Notes under the pieces: generated by a model
Databases searched by the model: none
The model's input: the letters and a program-made list of their open reading frames with translations, nothing else
What the model was told of the DNA's origin: nothing
Part shown: positions 18,598 to 28,079 of the stretch, one piece after another
Layout: each line of letters opens with the position of its first letter
How positions within the stretch are numbered: the first letter of the stretch is position 1
Position numbers and translations under genes: made by a program
Assembly: GCA_964473555.1 (NCBI GenBank)
Contig: CAYYPL010000004.1
Coordinates: forward strand, 62,001-126,000
Length of the DNA stretch: 64,000 nt
Direction of reading: 5' to 3'
Origin: UBA11400 sp964473555
GTDB taxonomy: Bacteria > Bacteroidota > Rhodothermia > Balneolales > HLUCCA01

Positions 18598-20097
18598 ATG
18601 GAAACCTTTGTTTTAGCCCTAGACCAGGGAACAACCAGCTCTCGTGCTATACTCTTCGACCAATCGGGGTCCATCAGAGCCTCAGCGCAGAAAGAATTCC
18701 GGCAGTTTTATCCGCAACCGGGATGGGTGGAGCACGATCCCATGGAGATCTGGTCGTCTCAGGCCGGAGTTGCCGCCGAAGCCGTAACCAAAGCCGGAAT
18801 CAACGGAAAGTCCCTGGCTGCCATCGGAATCACAAATCAGCGCGAAACGACCATCGTGTGGAATAAATCCACCGGCAAACCCGTGTACAACGCCATTGTC
18901 TGGCAGGACCGCCGCACTGCCTCGTACTGCGACCAGCTCCGAGCCGACGGCCACGCGCAGACGATTCAGCAGAAAACCGGACTCGTGGTGGATGCGTATT
19001 TTTCCGGCACCAAAGTGAAATGGATCCTGGATCATGTGGATGGTGCCAGGGACAAAGCCCGACGTGGTGAACTCGCTTTCGGGACGGTCGATTCCTGGCT
19101 GGTCTGGAATCTGACGCGCGGAGAGCTACACATTACCGATGTGTCGAATGCATCCAGAACCCTGCTGTTCAACATCCACACCATGGAATGGGACGACGAC
19201 ATGCTGGAACTGTTGGACATACCAAAGGCAATACTGCCGGATCTTCGGGAGTCGAGCGAGGTCTATGGACATTCCAAAACCACGATTTTTGCCACGAAAG
19301 TCCCGATTGCGGGCATTGCGGGGGACCAACAGGCTGCGCTTTTCGGACAACAATGCATCAAGCCCGGCATGGTCAAGAATACTTACGGCACCGGATGTTT
19401 CATGCTGATGAACATCGGAGACAAGCCGGTTCCGTCTAAAAACAATCTACTGACGACCGTTGCCTGGAAAATCAACGGACACACACAATATGCCCTCGAG
19501 GGATCGATATTCATCGCCGGAGCAGTGGTCCAGTGGCTTCGGGACGAGCTGGGAATCATCCGGACTTCGAGCGATATCGAGGCGCTTGCTGCGTCGGTTC
19601 CGGACTCCGGAGGCGTGTATCTGGTTCCGGCTTTTGCTGGACTCGGGGCTCCGTACTGGAATCCCTATGCCCGCGGAACCATGGTCGGAATCACGCGGGG
19701 CACCTCCGCGGCTCACATCGCCCGCGCGGCTCAGGACGCCATCGCATTTCAGACGCTGGATGTGCTGAGCGCCATGAACGCCGACTGCGGTATCGATATC
19801 CAGGAACTACGAGTCGATGGTGGAGCAACAGTGAACGATACGTTGATGCAGTTTCAGAGTGACATTCTGCAAGTACCTGTCGCTCGGCCAAAAGTGACCG
19901 AGACCACGGCACTCGGTGCTGCCTATCTGGCGGGACTCGCCGTCGGATACTGGAAAAACGTCGGCGAAATCAGCGCCCAGTGGCAGGTCGAGCGGGTGTT
20001 TGTTCCTGAAATGGGGCACCTTCAGGTTCAAACATTGACCAAAGACTGGCATCGGGCGGTTCGGGCGGCTCAAATCTGGGCAAATGACAGCGATTAG
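18598..20097 (+). CDS. glpK: Glycerol kinase
   Basis: FGGY-family kinase converting glycerol and ATP to sn-glycerol 3-phosphate. The 499-residue length is canonical. The N-terminal phosphate loop LDQGTTSSRAI begins at residue 8. Signatures VWQDRRT, YFSGTKVKWILDHV, the GIAGDQQAALFGQ loop and the C-terminal DGGATVNDTLMQFQ are all present. No glpF, glpD or regulator gene is adjacent, so the pathway genes must be elsewhere. The gene is intact. Confidence 0.97.
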   Translation: METFVLALDQGTTSSRAILFDQSGSIRASAQKEFRQFYPQPGWVEHDPMEIWSSQAGVAAEAVTKAGINGKSLAAIGITNQRETTIVWNKSTGKPVYNAIVWQDRRTASYCDQLRADGHAQTIQQKTGLVVDAYFSGTKVKWILDHVDGARDKARRGELAFGTVDSWLVWNLTRGELHITDVSNASRTLLFNIHTMEWDDDMLELLDIPKAILPDLRESSEVYGHSKTTIFATKVPIAGIAGDQQAALFGQQCIKPGMVKNTYGTGCFMLMNIGDKPVPSKNNLLTTVAWKINGHTQYALEGSIFIAGAVVQWLRDELGIIRTSSDIEALAASVPDSGGVYLVPAFAGLGAPYWNPYARGTMVGITRGTSAAHIARAAQDAIAFQTLDVLSAMNADCGIDIQELRVDGGATVNDTLMQFQSDILQVPVARPKVTETTALGAAYLAGLAVGYWKNVGEISAQWQVERVFVPEMGHLQVQTLTKDWHRAVRAAQIWANDSD

Positions 20098-20278
20098 CGT
20101 TGATTAACCTTCCAAAAAGCAACACGGACACCTCCATCTAATGTGGAAACGTACGTGTGGTAGCCCTCAACCAAACTAAAGGGAACGAATCGATAACCGA
20201 TTGGGTTGCATAACCATATCCACTATCATCCAACCGACTCACTTCGAGGCACGAAACCTCTTCACCAAACAGAAACAC

Positions 20279-21634
20279 TCACAGTCTGTACTTGAGTGTG
20301 AGTCCGCCCATGCCCAATTCAATGTCTTTACTGGTAACGTCGCCCAGTGGATATTTCATATACACTTCGAGTTCTAATTGATTTTTTCTTCGATCTGGAG
20401 TAAACCCAAACGAAACGTTCAACATCCTGCCCAAGTCAATTCGATCAAAAGCACTAACCCGTTCGGTTTCCTGGTAGTTCGACTGACGAAATGTTAACTC
20501 TACATCACCAGTGTTAGCATTCAACGTCGAAAATCCGTTGTAGTTGGTTCCCCGCTCGCGAATGGTCTGGCTCAAATAGACCAACGAAGATACACCTAGC
20601 GTCATGGTGTAGCTGCTGTTTCCGGTGCTACCCAACTGAACCCGAGTATTGATAGGAATATCGATCGCGGTGTAGCGAAAATCGTAGTTTTCACCCACAC
20701 TGACGTCTAACGTTCCGCCCGTCAGCCACGACCCGATCTCTCCGGCCCGTTTCGGCTGCGGAATCCCTGGATCATTGGCTTTGTATTCGAATTGGTTTAC
20801 AGATATGAGTCCACCGGTAGCCACACTCACCACTTCGTTCAGTTTCCAGTATCGCAACGCACCCGCCACGAATCCGACTCCCTGCGCAATCTGACTATTG
20901 GTGTAGTTCACCATGGATCCCAACACCAGCTCAACGTTTCGTTCGCCTTTTCGAAATGGAGTCAACACCCGCTCCGAGTAGGTCAGCAAAGGCTGTTGGC
21001 TTGAATCTATTTCGTTCGCCTGCTGAGCGATGAATCCATCTGTTGTGTTCGCGTCCAAAGCAGAAACCTGCTGTAGTTGTGACCGAAATGGGCCTTCCAT
21101 TCCAGAGTTTACCCGGGTTGTAATTTCATTTGTTTTTACTTCAGTATCCGCAGCTGCTACAACTAATGGCGACTCTATCGCCTCTTTTAATTGCGGTGAG
21201 AAAGTCGATGATGCTGAGTTGTCTTTTGATGCAGAAACTCCCATCAACGTGGATCCTGTTGATCTTGGCTCTGAGGCGAAATCCGCCTCCTGTGGGAGTG
21301 AATTAGCAGTGTTTTCCGCTGATTTACCCGACATCGAGTCGAGTTCAGAACCATTTGAGTCGACTTGAGGCACAGCTGCGATCATTTCGTCTGTTGACGG
21401 TGGCATATGATCCGGAAATGCTGTTAGTCCGTACTGATTCCATAGGTACATCGCCCCAAGTAACATCAAAACCGAAGCAGTAACCAGCACCCAGTACCCT
21501 AGTGATGACCTCAATCCACTACCTGAAACCAGGCCCTGGCGCATATTTGCGAACGCAACAGGATCAATCTCCTCATGATAGGAGTCGAACACCTCGCGTA
21601 CTTTATCTGAAAATTTGTCGTCAAACGAACTCAT
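20279..21634 (-). CDS. Membrane partner of ECF sigma factor with barrel-like C-terminus
   Basis: 451 residues, not matched to a named family. The first ~40 are cytosolic and acidic (SDKVREVFDSYHEEIDPVAF), then there is one membrane helix (about 44-65). A Ser/Asn-rich periplasmic linker follows, then a region of alternating beta-type segments ending in GLTLKYRL, reminiscent of outer-membrane-type beta proteins. The start overlaps the sigma gene stop by 4 bp (ATGA), indicating translational coupling. By position it should be the anti-sigma factor or sensor for that sigma. The N-terminal segment is the likely sigma-binding part. Confidence 0.65.
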   Translation of the reverse strand: MSSFDDKFSDKVREVFDSYHEEIDPVAFANMRQGLVSGSGLRSSLGYWVLVTASVLMLLGAMYLWNQYGLTAFPDHMPPSTDEMIAAVPQVDSNGSELDSMSGKSAENTANSLPQEADFASEPRSTGSTLMGVSASKDNSASSTFSPQLKEAIESPLVVAAADTEVKTNEITTRVNSGMEGPFRSQLQQVSALDANTTDGFIAQQANEIDSSQQPLLTYSERVLTPFRKGERNVELVLGSMVNYTNSQIAQGVGFVAGALRYWKLNEVVSVATGGLISVNQFEYKANDPGIPQPKRAGEIGSWLTGGTLDVSVGENYDFRYTAIDIPINTRVQLGSTGNSSYTMTLGVSSLVYLSQTIRERGTNYNGFSTLNANTGDVELTFRQSNYQETERVSAFDRIDLGRMLNVSFGFTPDRRKNQLELEVYMKYPLGDVTSKDIELGMGGLTLKYRL

Positions 21635-22227
21635 GATCGCCTCCCGGCAATGCGTTGTTCATATAATGTTGCTAATGTCTTTTTTGCCCGGCTCAAATGA
21701 GACCTCGACGTCCCGGGTGCGATGTCGAGCATGCCCGCGATTTCATCGTGCGAGTACCCTTCGACTTCATAGAGGTTGAAAATGACCCGATGCAGATCCG
21801 GTAGCTCCTTGAACAGTTTCAGAATATCGGTAGCATCCAGATTCAGCACATGATCGTCGGGCAGTCCAATGGAGTCATCTAAAGGAACCGCCTCAAGTAC
21901 TGTGTTTTCCCGATACTTTCGGTTCATCCGGTAGTGATCCAGCGATGAATTCACCAGAATGCGCCGAAACCATATCTTGAACGGACGGTTCGTGTCGTAG
22001 CGGTCAATATGTCTGAACACCTTCATAAAACTGTCATTCAAAACTTCGAGAGCATCGTCGCGGGAATACGTGTAGCGCAGGCAGACCGACATAGCGAATG
22101 CGTAGTACTGTTTGTACAGAGCTTCCTGGTGGCGGAGTGATTGCTTGCGGCAGCCATCAATCAGTTCTTGATCACTAAACACGTTTGAATTCGGGGTCTG
22201 ATGGATAAAAACGGGGTCTTTACGCAA
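21631..22227 (-). CDS. ECF-type RNA polymerase sigma factor
   Basis: About 198 residues. Region 2 is represented by YAFAMSVCLRYTYSRDDALEVLNDSFMKVF, and region 4 by LPDLHRVIFNLYEVEGYSHDEIAGMLDIAPGTSRSHLSRAKKTL in two helices of a helix-turn-helix. The frame opens with TTG at 22227; a GTG at 22182 would give a shorter N-terminus and is equally plausible. It is cotranscribed with the downstream membrane protein, presumably its regulator. Target genes are not evident. Confidence 0.92.
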   Translation of the reverse strand: MRKDPVFIHQTPNSNVFSDQELIDGCRKQSLRHQEALYKQYYAFAMSVCLRYTYSRDDALEVLNDSFMKVFRHIDRYDTNRPFKIWFRRILVNSSLDHYRMNRKYRENTVLEAVPLDDSIGLPDDHVLNLDATDILKLFKELPDLHRVIFNLYEVEGYSHDEIAGMLDIAPGTSRSHLSRAKKTLATLYEQRIAGRRS

Positions 22228-22284
22228 AAATAAGGAATACGGTTGCCTGCATCTATCACATCATTTGCCGATAATCTGTTCTCC

Positions 22285-23541
22285 CTACTCGGTTTCCAAT
22301 GGATTAACAACCTTGCCCATGAACAGTACCGTGTTTGTGGTGCGTTCTCGGATGAGAAACACAAACGGTTTGTTGACCTGAAACACCTCAGGTATTGATG
22401 TCACGGCAATACCTGTTGTTGTAACGGCAGCAGCCTCTGTACCCTGTTCGTTCACTTCCACAAACGTGTTCTGTTTCACGAAACTCACAAACAGATCCGC
22501 ATCAGAAATGCCGGAAAGATCTGCGTTGTTCGGATCAAACGCATCCAGCATTCCAAGCGCCATCAGATCATCATTCAGCACTTTTTCGTAAGAAAATGAA
22601 AATTTGGGCAGTTCCACATCCCATTCTCGAAACGATCCAGCAGAGTCATCAAAGGAGTCGAGGAAATCTTCATCCATTTGCTGAATAAATTCCGTGAAGT
22701 TTCCTTCCGGCACAACGATTACCATGCTGAAATTTTTACGCCCATAAGGCAGTTCAATTTGTTTGTAATCACCATCCCATTTTACGATTGCTTTCACTTT
22801 TCCACGCATAGTCGGAACCATGAAATGCGGTGCCTCGTCGCCCTCTCCCGTTGGAGTAGGATTCACATAAAAAGGCATTTCCTGAGTTTTGGATGCATCA
22901 AAGTGCGAGGTCCAGTTGCCTTTGAAATACACTGCGTTCATGATTAACATCACCAACTCATTCTGGATGGAGTCGAGGACTTTCGGGATTTTATTGTTAG
23001 TGTTGTCTGCTGCCCATTGGTTGATGATGCGAAGGGCGTCGGAGCTCAAGAAGTCGAGTCCGCGGACGGTGGCGTCGAAATCGTTATCCATTGTGGACAA
23101 AAACGGTGCCTTGAAGCTGAACCCATCTCGATAGAAAATTGCATTGGCGATGTCGAGAGTCACAGCCGGATCCGCGTCCATAAGCGCTTCCGTCAGCTCT
23201 TTGTAGCTCACATTGATTTCGGATAGGGATTGGTCAGCCGGATACTCCAGCATCTGCTGGATCTGGGCACGAGTGTTGACGTTAGTTCCGTTAAGCAACA
23301 TGGTCAGGTTGATACTGGCGCTTAACGGAGATATCATCAGGTTCCCTGGCTTCTGCGCCGAAACACGCTTCATGAGTCCAAGGCCAAAATCGTTGCTGTT
23401 CTCGATGAGTGCTTCGGTCAGCGGAGTGAGTGGGATCACCTTTGGTTCAGTTGGAAACTCATCGCCGTGCTCAAAGATCGAACAAGACGACAAAAACAGT
23501 ATTCCAGTCAGTAAAAGTGTCTTTAGTGCAAAGAATTTCAT
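22285..23541 (-). CDS. Serpin-family protease inhibitor, lipoprotein
   Basis: 418 residues with a lipoprotein signal (ILFLSSC). Serpin core motifs include NPGNLMISPLSA-like sequence, NAVYFKGNW and the C-terminal NKPFVFLIRE. The reactive-centre loop reads GTEAAAVTTTG then IAVTSIPE. By length alignment to alpha-1-antitrypsin, P1 falls on Thr with Val at P2, suggesting elastase-like targets. The small-residue hinge (EAAAVTT) predicts a true inhibitory serpin. The protein is probably anchored at the outer surface or in the periplasm. Confidence 0.93.
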   Translation of the reverse strand: MKFFALKTLLLTGILFLSSCSIFEHGDEFPTEPKVIPLTPLTEALIENSNDFGLGLMKRVSAQKPGNLMISPLSASINLTMLLNGTNVNTRAQIQQMLEYPADQSLSEINVSYKELTEALMDADPAVTLDIANAIFYRDGFSFKAPFLSTMDNDFDATVRGLDFLSSDALRIINQWAADNTNNKIPKVLDSIQNELVMLIMNAVYFKGNWTSHFDASKTQEMPFYVNPTPTGEGDEAPHFMVPTMRGKVKAIVKWDGDYKQIELPYGRKNFSMVIVVPEGNFTEFIQQMDEDFLDSFDDSAGSFREWDVELPKFSFSYEKVLNDDLMALGMLDAFDPNNADLSGISDADLFVSFVKQNTFVEVNEQGTEAAAVTTTGIAVTSIPEVFQVNKPFVFLIRERTTNTVLFMGKVVNPLETE

Positions 23542-23617
23542 AAATCATACTATTTGTGAGTGTTTATCTGACACTACGATCGAAATTCCCGAAATGCTGC
23601 AAGATGTGTACGAAAAT

Positions 23618-24778
23618 TTAATCCATCGCCTGATACACGGTGCTCACAAATGACTCCAGCGCTCGGTTATCAATCCATCGAAGTACGATTACCAAATCGT
23701 TTTGGTCGTCTACAATAATATAGTTACCTCCGAATCCGGCGGCATAATATACGTGCTCTGGAACACCTTCCCATTTGGTGTCGCCTTTGAGCAGCCACCA
23801 CATGTATCCATATTCTGCGAAGGGTTCAGACGGTTCAATCATCTCGTTGATCCAGTTCTCTGAGATCAATTGTTGACCACTCCAGTTGCCGCGTCGCGCG
23901 AACAATAATCCGAATCGGGCATGGTCCAGTGTACTGATAAACAACCCGCCACCATGGTGTCCTCCACCACTGACAGACTGCATTTCGATGCCGTCAATAA
24001 GTGTGTTCGAGTTTTCGTATCCATACCATCGCCAAGTGGTCGAAGCGCCGATCGGATCCATAATCCGATCTTTGATGACCATAGGAAGTGGCTTTCGGTA
24101 CACATGCAGCAACGAATAAGCGAGCACATTCACGCGGACATCATTGTATTTATACACGGTACCAGGCTCATTCAACTTGCGCTGACGCCACTCATCCATG
24201 CTGCCTTCACGTGGCGGACGATCGGTCCAGTCCCAGATTCCGAACAACTCTCCATACCAATCTGAGTTCTGCTGTAGCAAGTGTTTCCAGGTCACTTTTC
24301 CGTTGTGATCTCCATCAAACGTTTTGTCCCAAACGTACTTTTTGACAGGTTCATCTAGATGTTCGATCAATCCGTCATCAACCGCAAGGCCGACAACGGT
24401 GGACAGGTAGCTCTTTGTGACACTAAATGTCATGTCGACGCGCTCAACATCTCCCCATTCAGCTACGATGTATCCATCTTTGATGATGAGTCCGGTCGGC
24501 TCCCCACGCTCACGGGTCGGACCAACGATTTCATGATAGGGTTCGCGACTGAACGCCTTCAAAATGGCCAGTCGCAGATCTTTTTCAACCGAATTCTCGT
24601 TTTCCTGAGCAATTTTGACTGCTTCGGTAATTTTTACGGCATCCAGACCAAGTGATCCTGGATCACGTTTTGTCCATTCACTTTTAGCCGGATAAAATTC
24701 CTGAGCCAACACATCTTTGAGTGGCAATACCACTAAAGCAGCAAGTATCAAGCTACCTAAAACGCGACGAATCAACAT
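23618..24778 (-). CDS. Secreted serine hydrolase, class C beta-lactamase fold
   Basis: 386 residues with a signal peptide ending near VLAQ. The SxxK nucleophile is S119-V-T-K122. A YKYND element gives the Tyr/Asn motif. The third motif is GGGHHGGGL, with His in place of the usual KTG Lys, a replacement typical of esterase or DD-peptidase-like members rather than true AmpC. It is probably periplasmic and acts on an ester or D-amino-acid peptide; the substrate is unknown. The serpin and S9 peptidase genes lie on either side, on the same strand. Confidence 0.88.
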   Translation of the reverse strand: MLIRRVLGSLILAALVVLPLKDVLAQEFYPAKSEWTKRDPGSLGLDAVKITEAVKIAQENENSVEKDLRLAILKAFSREPYHEIVGPTRERGEPTGLIIKDGYIVAEWGDVERVDMTFSVTKSYLSTVVGLAVDDGLIEHLDEPVKKYVWDKTFDGDHNGKVTWKHLLQQNSDWYGELFGIWDWTDRPPREGSMDEWRQRKLNEPGTVYKYNDVRVNVLAYSLLHVYRKPLPMVIKDRIMDPIGASTTWRWYGYENSNTLIDGIEMQSVSGGGHHGGGLFISTLDHARFGLLFARRGNWSGQQLISENWINEMIEPSEPFAEYGYMWWLLKGDTKWEGVPEHVYYAAGFGGNYIIVDDQNDLVIVLRWIDNRALESFVSTVYQAMD

Positions 24779-24837
24779 TGAAATCAGAATTCTATACTCT
24801 GTTTTGGATAATGATCAGGCTCACATCAAGACCCGGA

Positions 24838-26820
24838 TCACTCGCCTTTGACATACTTGTCGAACCACGCCAGATATCGCTCGTAACGGTCTTTAATGAA
24901 GGACATATCTGACAGTCCGTGATGTTGTCCTGGATAAACAACCAGCATGGTTTCGCGACCAAGTCGCTTCATCGCCTGATACATCTGCTCGGAACCGAGT
25001 ATCGGGACATTCCAGTCCGATCCACCACCCATCCAAAGTGTTGGCGTAGTCACATTGGCAACCTGGTTGAACGGTGAGATTTTCTCCCACTTTTCCGGAG
25101 TTTCCCAGGGTAGTCCCAGCTCGGCTTCCCAGTGACGCTGGTAATGGTCATGACCATAGTTTGAACGCATGAGTGTCTCGCTGGCACCCGAAATCGCGCC
25201 TTTGAATCGACCGGTTTTGGTAATCACATAGTTGGTCAAAATACCCCCATAAGACCACCCACCAACACCAAGACGCTCCGGATCCGCTATTCCACGGTCA
25301 ATAGCATAATCTACCGCTGCCATAACGTCTTCATAATCTTTGTTACCCCAATCCGCGAACAGAATTTCAGAAAACGCCTGTCCGTATCCCGATGACCCCC
25401 GTGGATTGATCATCAATACTGCGTAGCCATTGGCAGCAAAAAATTGTGGAGTAAAACTGTAGCTGTGATCATACTGCGCAACCGGACCACCATGGATCCA
25501 CAGCAGCGTTGGGTACGATGTACCCTCTTCATATCCGATCGGTTTTACCAAAAATCCATGGATTTCGGTTCCATCTTTACTTGGAAAACGAATTTCTTCG
25601 AATGGAGCTGATGCGACACGTTCGGTAAATGCAGCATTTGCAGAAGTCAGCTTGGTAAGCTGCCCCCTTTCAAAAGAATGGATCTCAGCGGGAGCTGAAA
25701 ACGTACCCAATTGAACCGCGAAATATCCATTTCTGTGGTCGAATCCATATACCGTTACATCGTTTTCGATATGACGCGTAAATCGGGAGCCATCGGTGCG
25801 GATACTTGCCAGTTGCTGATCCCCGGCGTCTTCAATAGTGAAGTAAATGGTGCGACCATCTTCACTGAAATCCGGATCGCTGATGTTTCGATCAATTGAC
25901 TGGGTTAGAAGTCTTGGAGTTCCTGATCCATCTGAAGGCGTTAAAGCCAGATGAGTAGTAGCATACCAAATTTTCTCAGGCTGTACAGAAGTTGTATAAG
26001 CAATGGACTTTCCATCCGGACTCCAGCTCGGTGAGGTATCGGCTCCTGGATTCTTTGTAACCTGGACTAATCCGCCTTCTTTTTCGCCTCTGTCAGCTGA
26101 AACCACCCAAATATCGGTATTAAAATTACTGTCTGGCTCTTCGGATCGGTTACTCACGAAGGCGATGGACTTTCCGTCGGGACTCCAGGTCGCACCAGAG
26201 TGATCAAAGTCGCCCTGAGTGAGTTGAACCGCACTGGAATCACCCGGAGTGTACACATAAATATGAGTACGTAGTCTGTTCAGATAACCCACATAATCCT
26301 GCTTGAATTGAAGCCGGTCAATCACATACGGACGCGGATCATCACTTTCATTTGGATCTTTATCCTGAATGGTCAGCAATAACCTCGATCCATCCGGTGC
26401 CCAGGAATAACCCGAAATTCCCTGTTCAATATGCGTCATTTGTTGAGCTTCCCCGCCACGACGATCCAGCACCCAAACCTGGCTTTTAGAGCCGTTGCGA
26501 GATCCGGAGAATGAAAGATACTTCCCGTCTGGGCTCCATTGCGGATTCCCTGCCGATGTACCTTTTTGGGTCATGGGTATGGGTTCACCTCCTTTAGAAG
26601 ACACCATCCAAACTCGGGTCTCTGACTTCTTGTTTTCGAAATCTTGTTCTCGAACGGTATAGGCGACCCATTGTCCGTCGGGACTAATCGCCGGATTTCC
26701 GACCGATTTAACCGCAAAATGGTCTTCGATGGTTGCCGGAGACGGTTGGGCGACGGCATTTAATGTAAAAAGTACAGCGATCGACAGTGCGATAAAGCCT
26801 GTGTATACCTGGGTTCTCAT
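24838..26820 (-). CDS. Secreted S9 acylaminoacyl-peptidase-like enzyme
   Basis: 660 residues with a signal peptide ending in NAVAQ. A PD40 propeller (about 40-400) carries many SPDG and WSPDG repeats. The C-terminal alpha/beta-hydrolase domain has the nucleophile S523 in GGWSYGG, the Asp in GGGSDWNVP and the His in PGQHHG. Unlike the first S9 enzyme (3852), the acid motif is SDWNVP, as in the acylaminoacyl-peptidase/S9C branch. It is periplasmic or surface-located and acts on N-blocked or oligopeptides. Confidence 0.93.
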   Translation of the reverse strand: MRTQVYTGFIALSIAVLFTLNAVAQPSPATIEDHFAVKSVGNPAISPDGQWVAYTVREQDFENKKSETRVWMVSSKGGEPIPMTQKGTSAGNPQWSPDGKYLSFSGSRNGSKSQVWVLDRRGGEAQQMTHIEQGISGYSWAPDGSRLLLTIQDKDPNESDDPRPYVIDRLQFKQDYVGYLNRLRTHIYVYTPGDSSAVQLTQGDFDHSGATWSPDGKSIAFVSNRSEEPDSNFNTDIWVVSADRGEKEGGLVQVTKNPGADTSPSWSPDGKSIAYTTSVQPEKIWYATTHLALTPSDGSGTPRLLTQSIDRNISDPDFSEDGRTIYFTIEDAGDQQLASIRTDGSRFTRHIENDVTVYGFDHRNGYFAVQLGTFSAPAEIHSFERGQLTKLTSANAAFTERVASAPFEEIRFPSKDGTEIHGFLVKPIGYEEGTSYPTLLWIHGGPVAQYDHSYSFTPQFFAANGYAVLMINPRGSSGYGQAFSEILFADWGNKDYEDVMAAVDYAIDRGIADPERLGVGGWSYGGILTNYVITKTGRFKGAISGASETLMRSNYGHDHYQRHWEAELGLPWETPEKWEKISPFNQVANVTTPTLWMGGGSDWNVPILGSEQMYQAMKRLGRETMLVVYPGQHHGLSDMSFIKDRYERYLAWFDKYVKGE

Positions 26821-26935
26821 AATTCACATACTATTGGGTTAAGCGTAAGTCTTTACGACTGATTTACTTCGGTTTAATTCAGATGCGCCAATCTATTCAT
26901 TTCGTCACTACCTAGCAACGAATCAAGCAAAATGT

Positions 26936-28003
26936 TTACTTTTTTTGATCCCCCTGGATTTTATCGATCATATTGTACTTCACCTGGCGCATTTGCCATC
27001 GTTCGCGGGCAAACTTTTGCATGTCGGAAACCGTGTCTTTTTCGTCCAGAATCTCGAGTCCCAACAGCGTTTCAATAATATCCTCCAGAGTGACAACCCC
27101 ATCGACACCTCCGTACTCATCCACGACCAGAGCAATATGTTCTTTGGTTTCCAGCAGTCGCTCCCACACCACGTACAATGTATTTGTGTTAGGAATCATC
27201 ACGATATCGCGACGAATATCCTTCAACTTCATTTCATGATTGTCTTCAGCGAGTTTTTCAAAGACCTCCTGTCGAAACACATAACCTGTAATGTTTTCGG
27301 TTTCTTCGTGATAAATCGGAATGCGAGAGTATTTCAGATAGTCTTTGTCCTCCAAAAACTCCACGACCGTTGTATCCTCATCGGCAACAGCAACAACCAC
27401 ACGTGGAGTCATAATCTGTGTAACCCGGATATTCTTCAGTCTGAGTACATTCTGTATAATCTTGTGTTCTTTTTCGGAAAAAATTCCCTCATTTGCTCCA
27501 ATACTCGCAAGAGCTGAGATTTCATCACGACTGGTAGTTTGTCCGGTGTCACCGGAAGAGATCGCTTTAGTTAAGATCGCAGACACATAAACCAGTGGAT
27601 ACGTAATGATGATAAACGCACGAATGAGAAAAACACCTGGTTTCGCAAGACCGCGCCAGTAACGTGCACCAACAGTTTTGGGGATAATTTCAGTTAATAC
27701 CAGAATCAGAATGGTTAAAACGGCAGAGACAACACCAAAATAGGCCTCGCCGAAAACTTTGACGGCCTCTGCACCTACTCCAGCTGCTCCAACCGTGTGG
27801 GCAACCGTATTCAAGGACAAAATCGCCGAAAGTGGTTTATCGATATTACTTTTGAGTTCGACAAAAGAATCAGCCCACTTTTCTCCTTTGTTTTGACTCA
27901 CCAGTAGATAGGACTGAGGCGTCGAGAGTAACACCGCCTCCAAAATCGAACATAAAAACGAGATAACAAGAGCCAGAGAAAGATAAAAAAGAAGTAATCC
28001 CAT
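26936..28003 (-). CDS. CNNM/CorC-type membrane protein with CBS domains
   Basis: 355 residues. The N-terminal CNNM (DUF21) transmembrane domain (about 1-130) carries several hydrophobic helices and LSAILSLNTVAHTVGAAGVG. It is followed by a CBS pair: VTQIMTPRVVVAVADEDTTV and ALVVDEYGGVDGVVTLEDIIE. The family includes Mg2+/Co2+ efflux or Na+-coupled Mg2+ transporters and was formerly labelled hemolysin-like. The usual C-terminal CorC_HlyC (transporter-associated) domain is missing or replaced by a short tail. A role in divalent cation export is inferred. Confidence 0.88.
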   Translation of the reverse strand: MGLLLFYLSLALVISFLCSILEAVLLSTPQSYLLVSQNKGEKWADSFVELKSNIDKPLSAILSLNTVAHTVGAAGVGAEAVKVFGEAYFGVVSAVLTILILVLTEIIPKTVGARYWRGLAKPGVFLIRAFIIITYPLVYVSAILTKAISSGDTGQTTSRDEISALASIGANEGIFSEKEHKIIQNVLRLKNIRVTQIMTPRVVVAVADEDTTVVEFLEDKDYLKYSRIPIYHEETENITGYVFRQEVFEKLAEDNHEMKLKDIRRDIVMIPNTNTLYVVWERLLETKEHIALVVDEYGGVDGVVTLEDIIETLLGLEILDEKDTVSDMQKFARERWQMRQVKYNMIDKIQGDQKK

Positions 28004-28079
28004 ATAGTATAACTATTAAACCCCGAGTGGCCATGTTCGATGTACCAACTCGAGATCACCTTTTTGAATGTAAAATGTT

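Noticed and set aside
20098..20278. Possible RNA element downstream of glpK
   Set aside because: Only weak, short complementarity and no recognisable motif.
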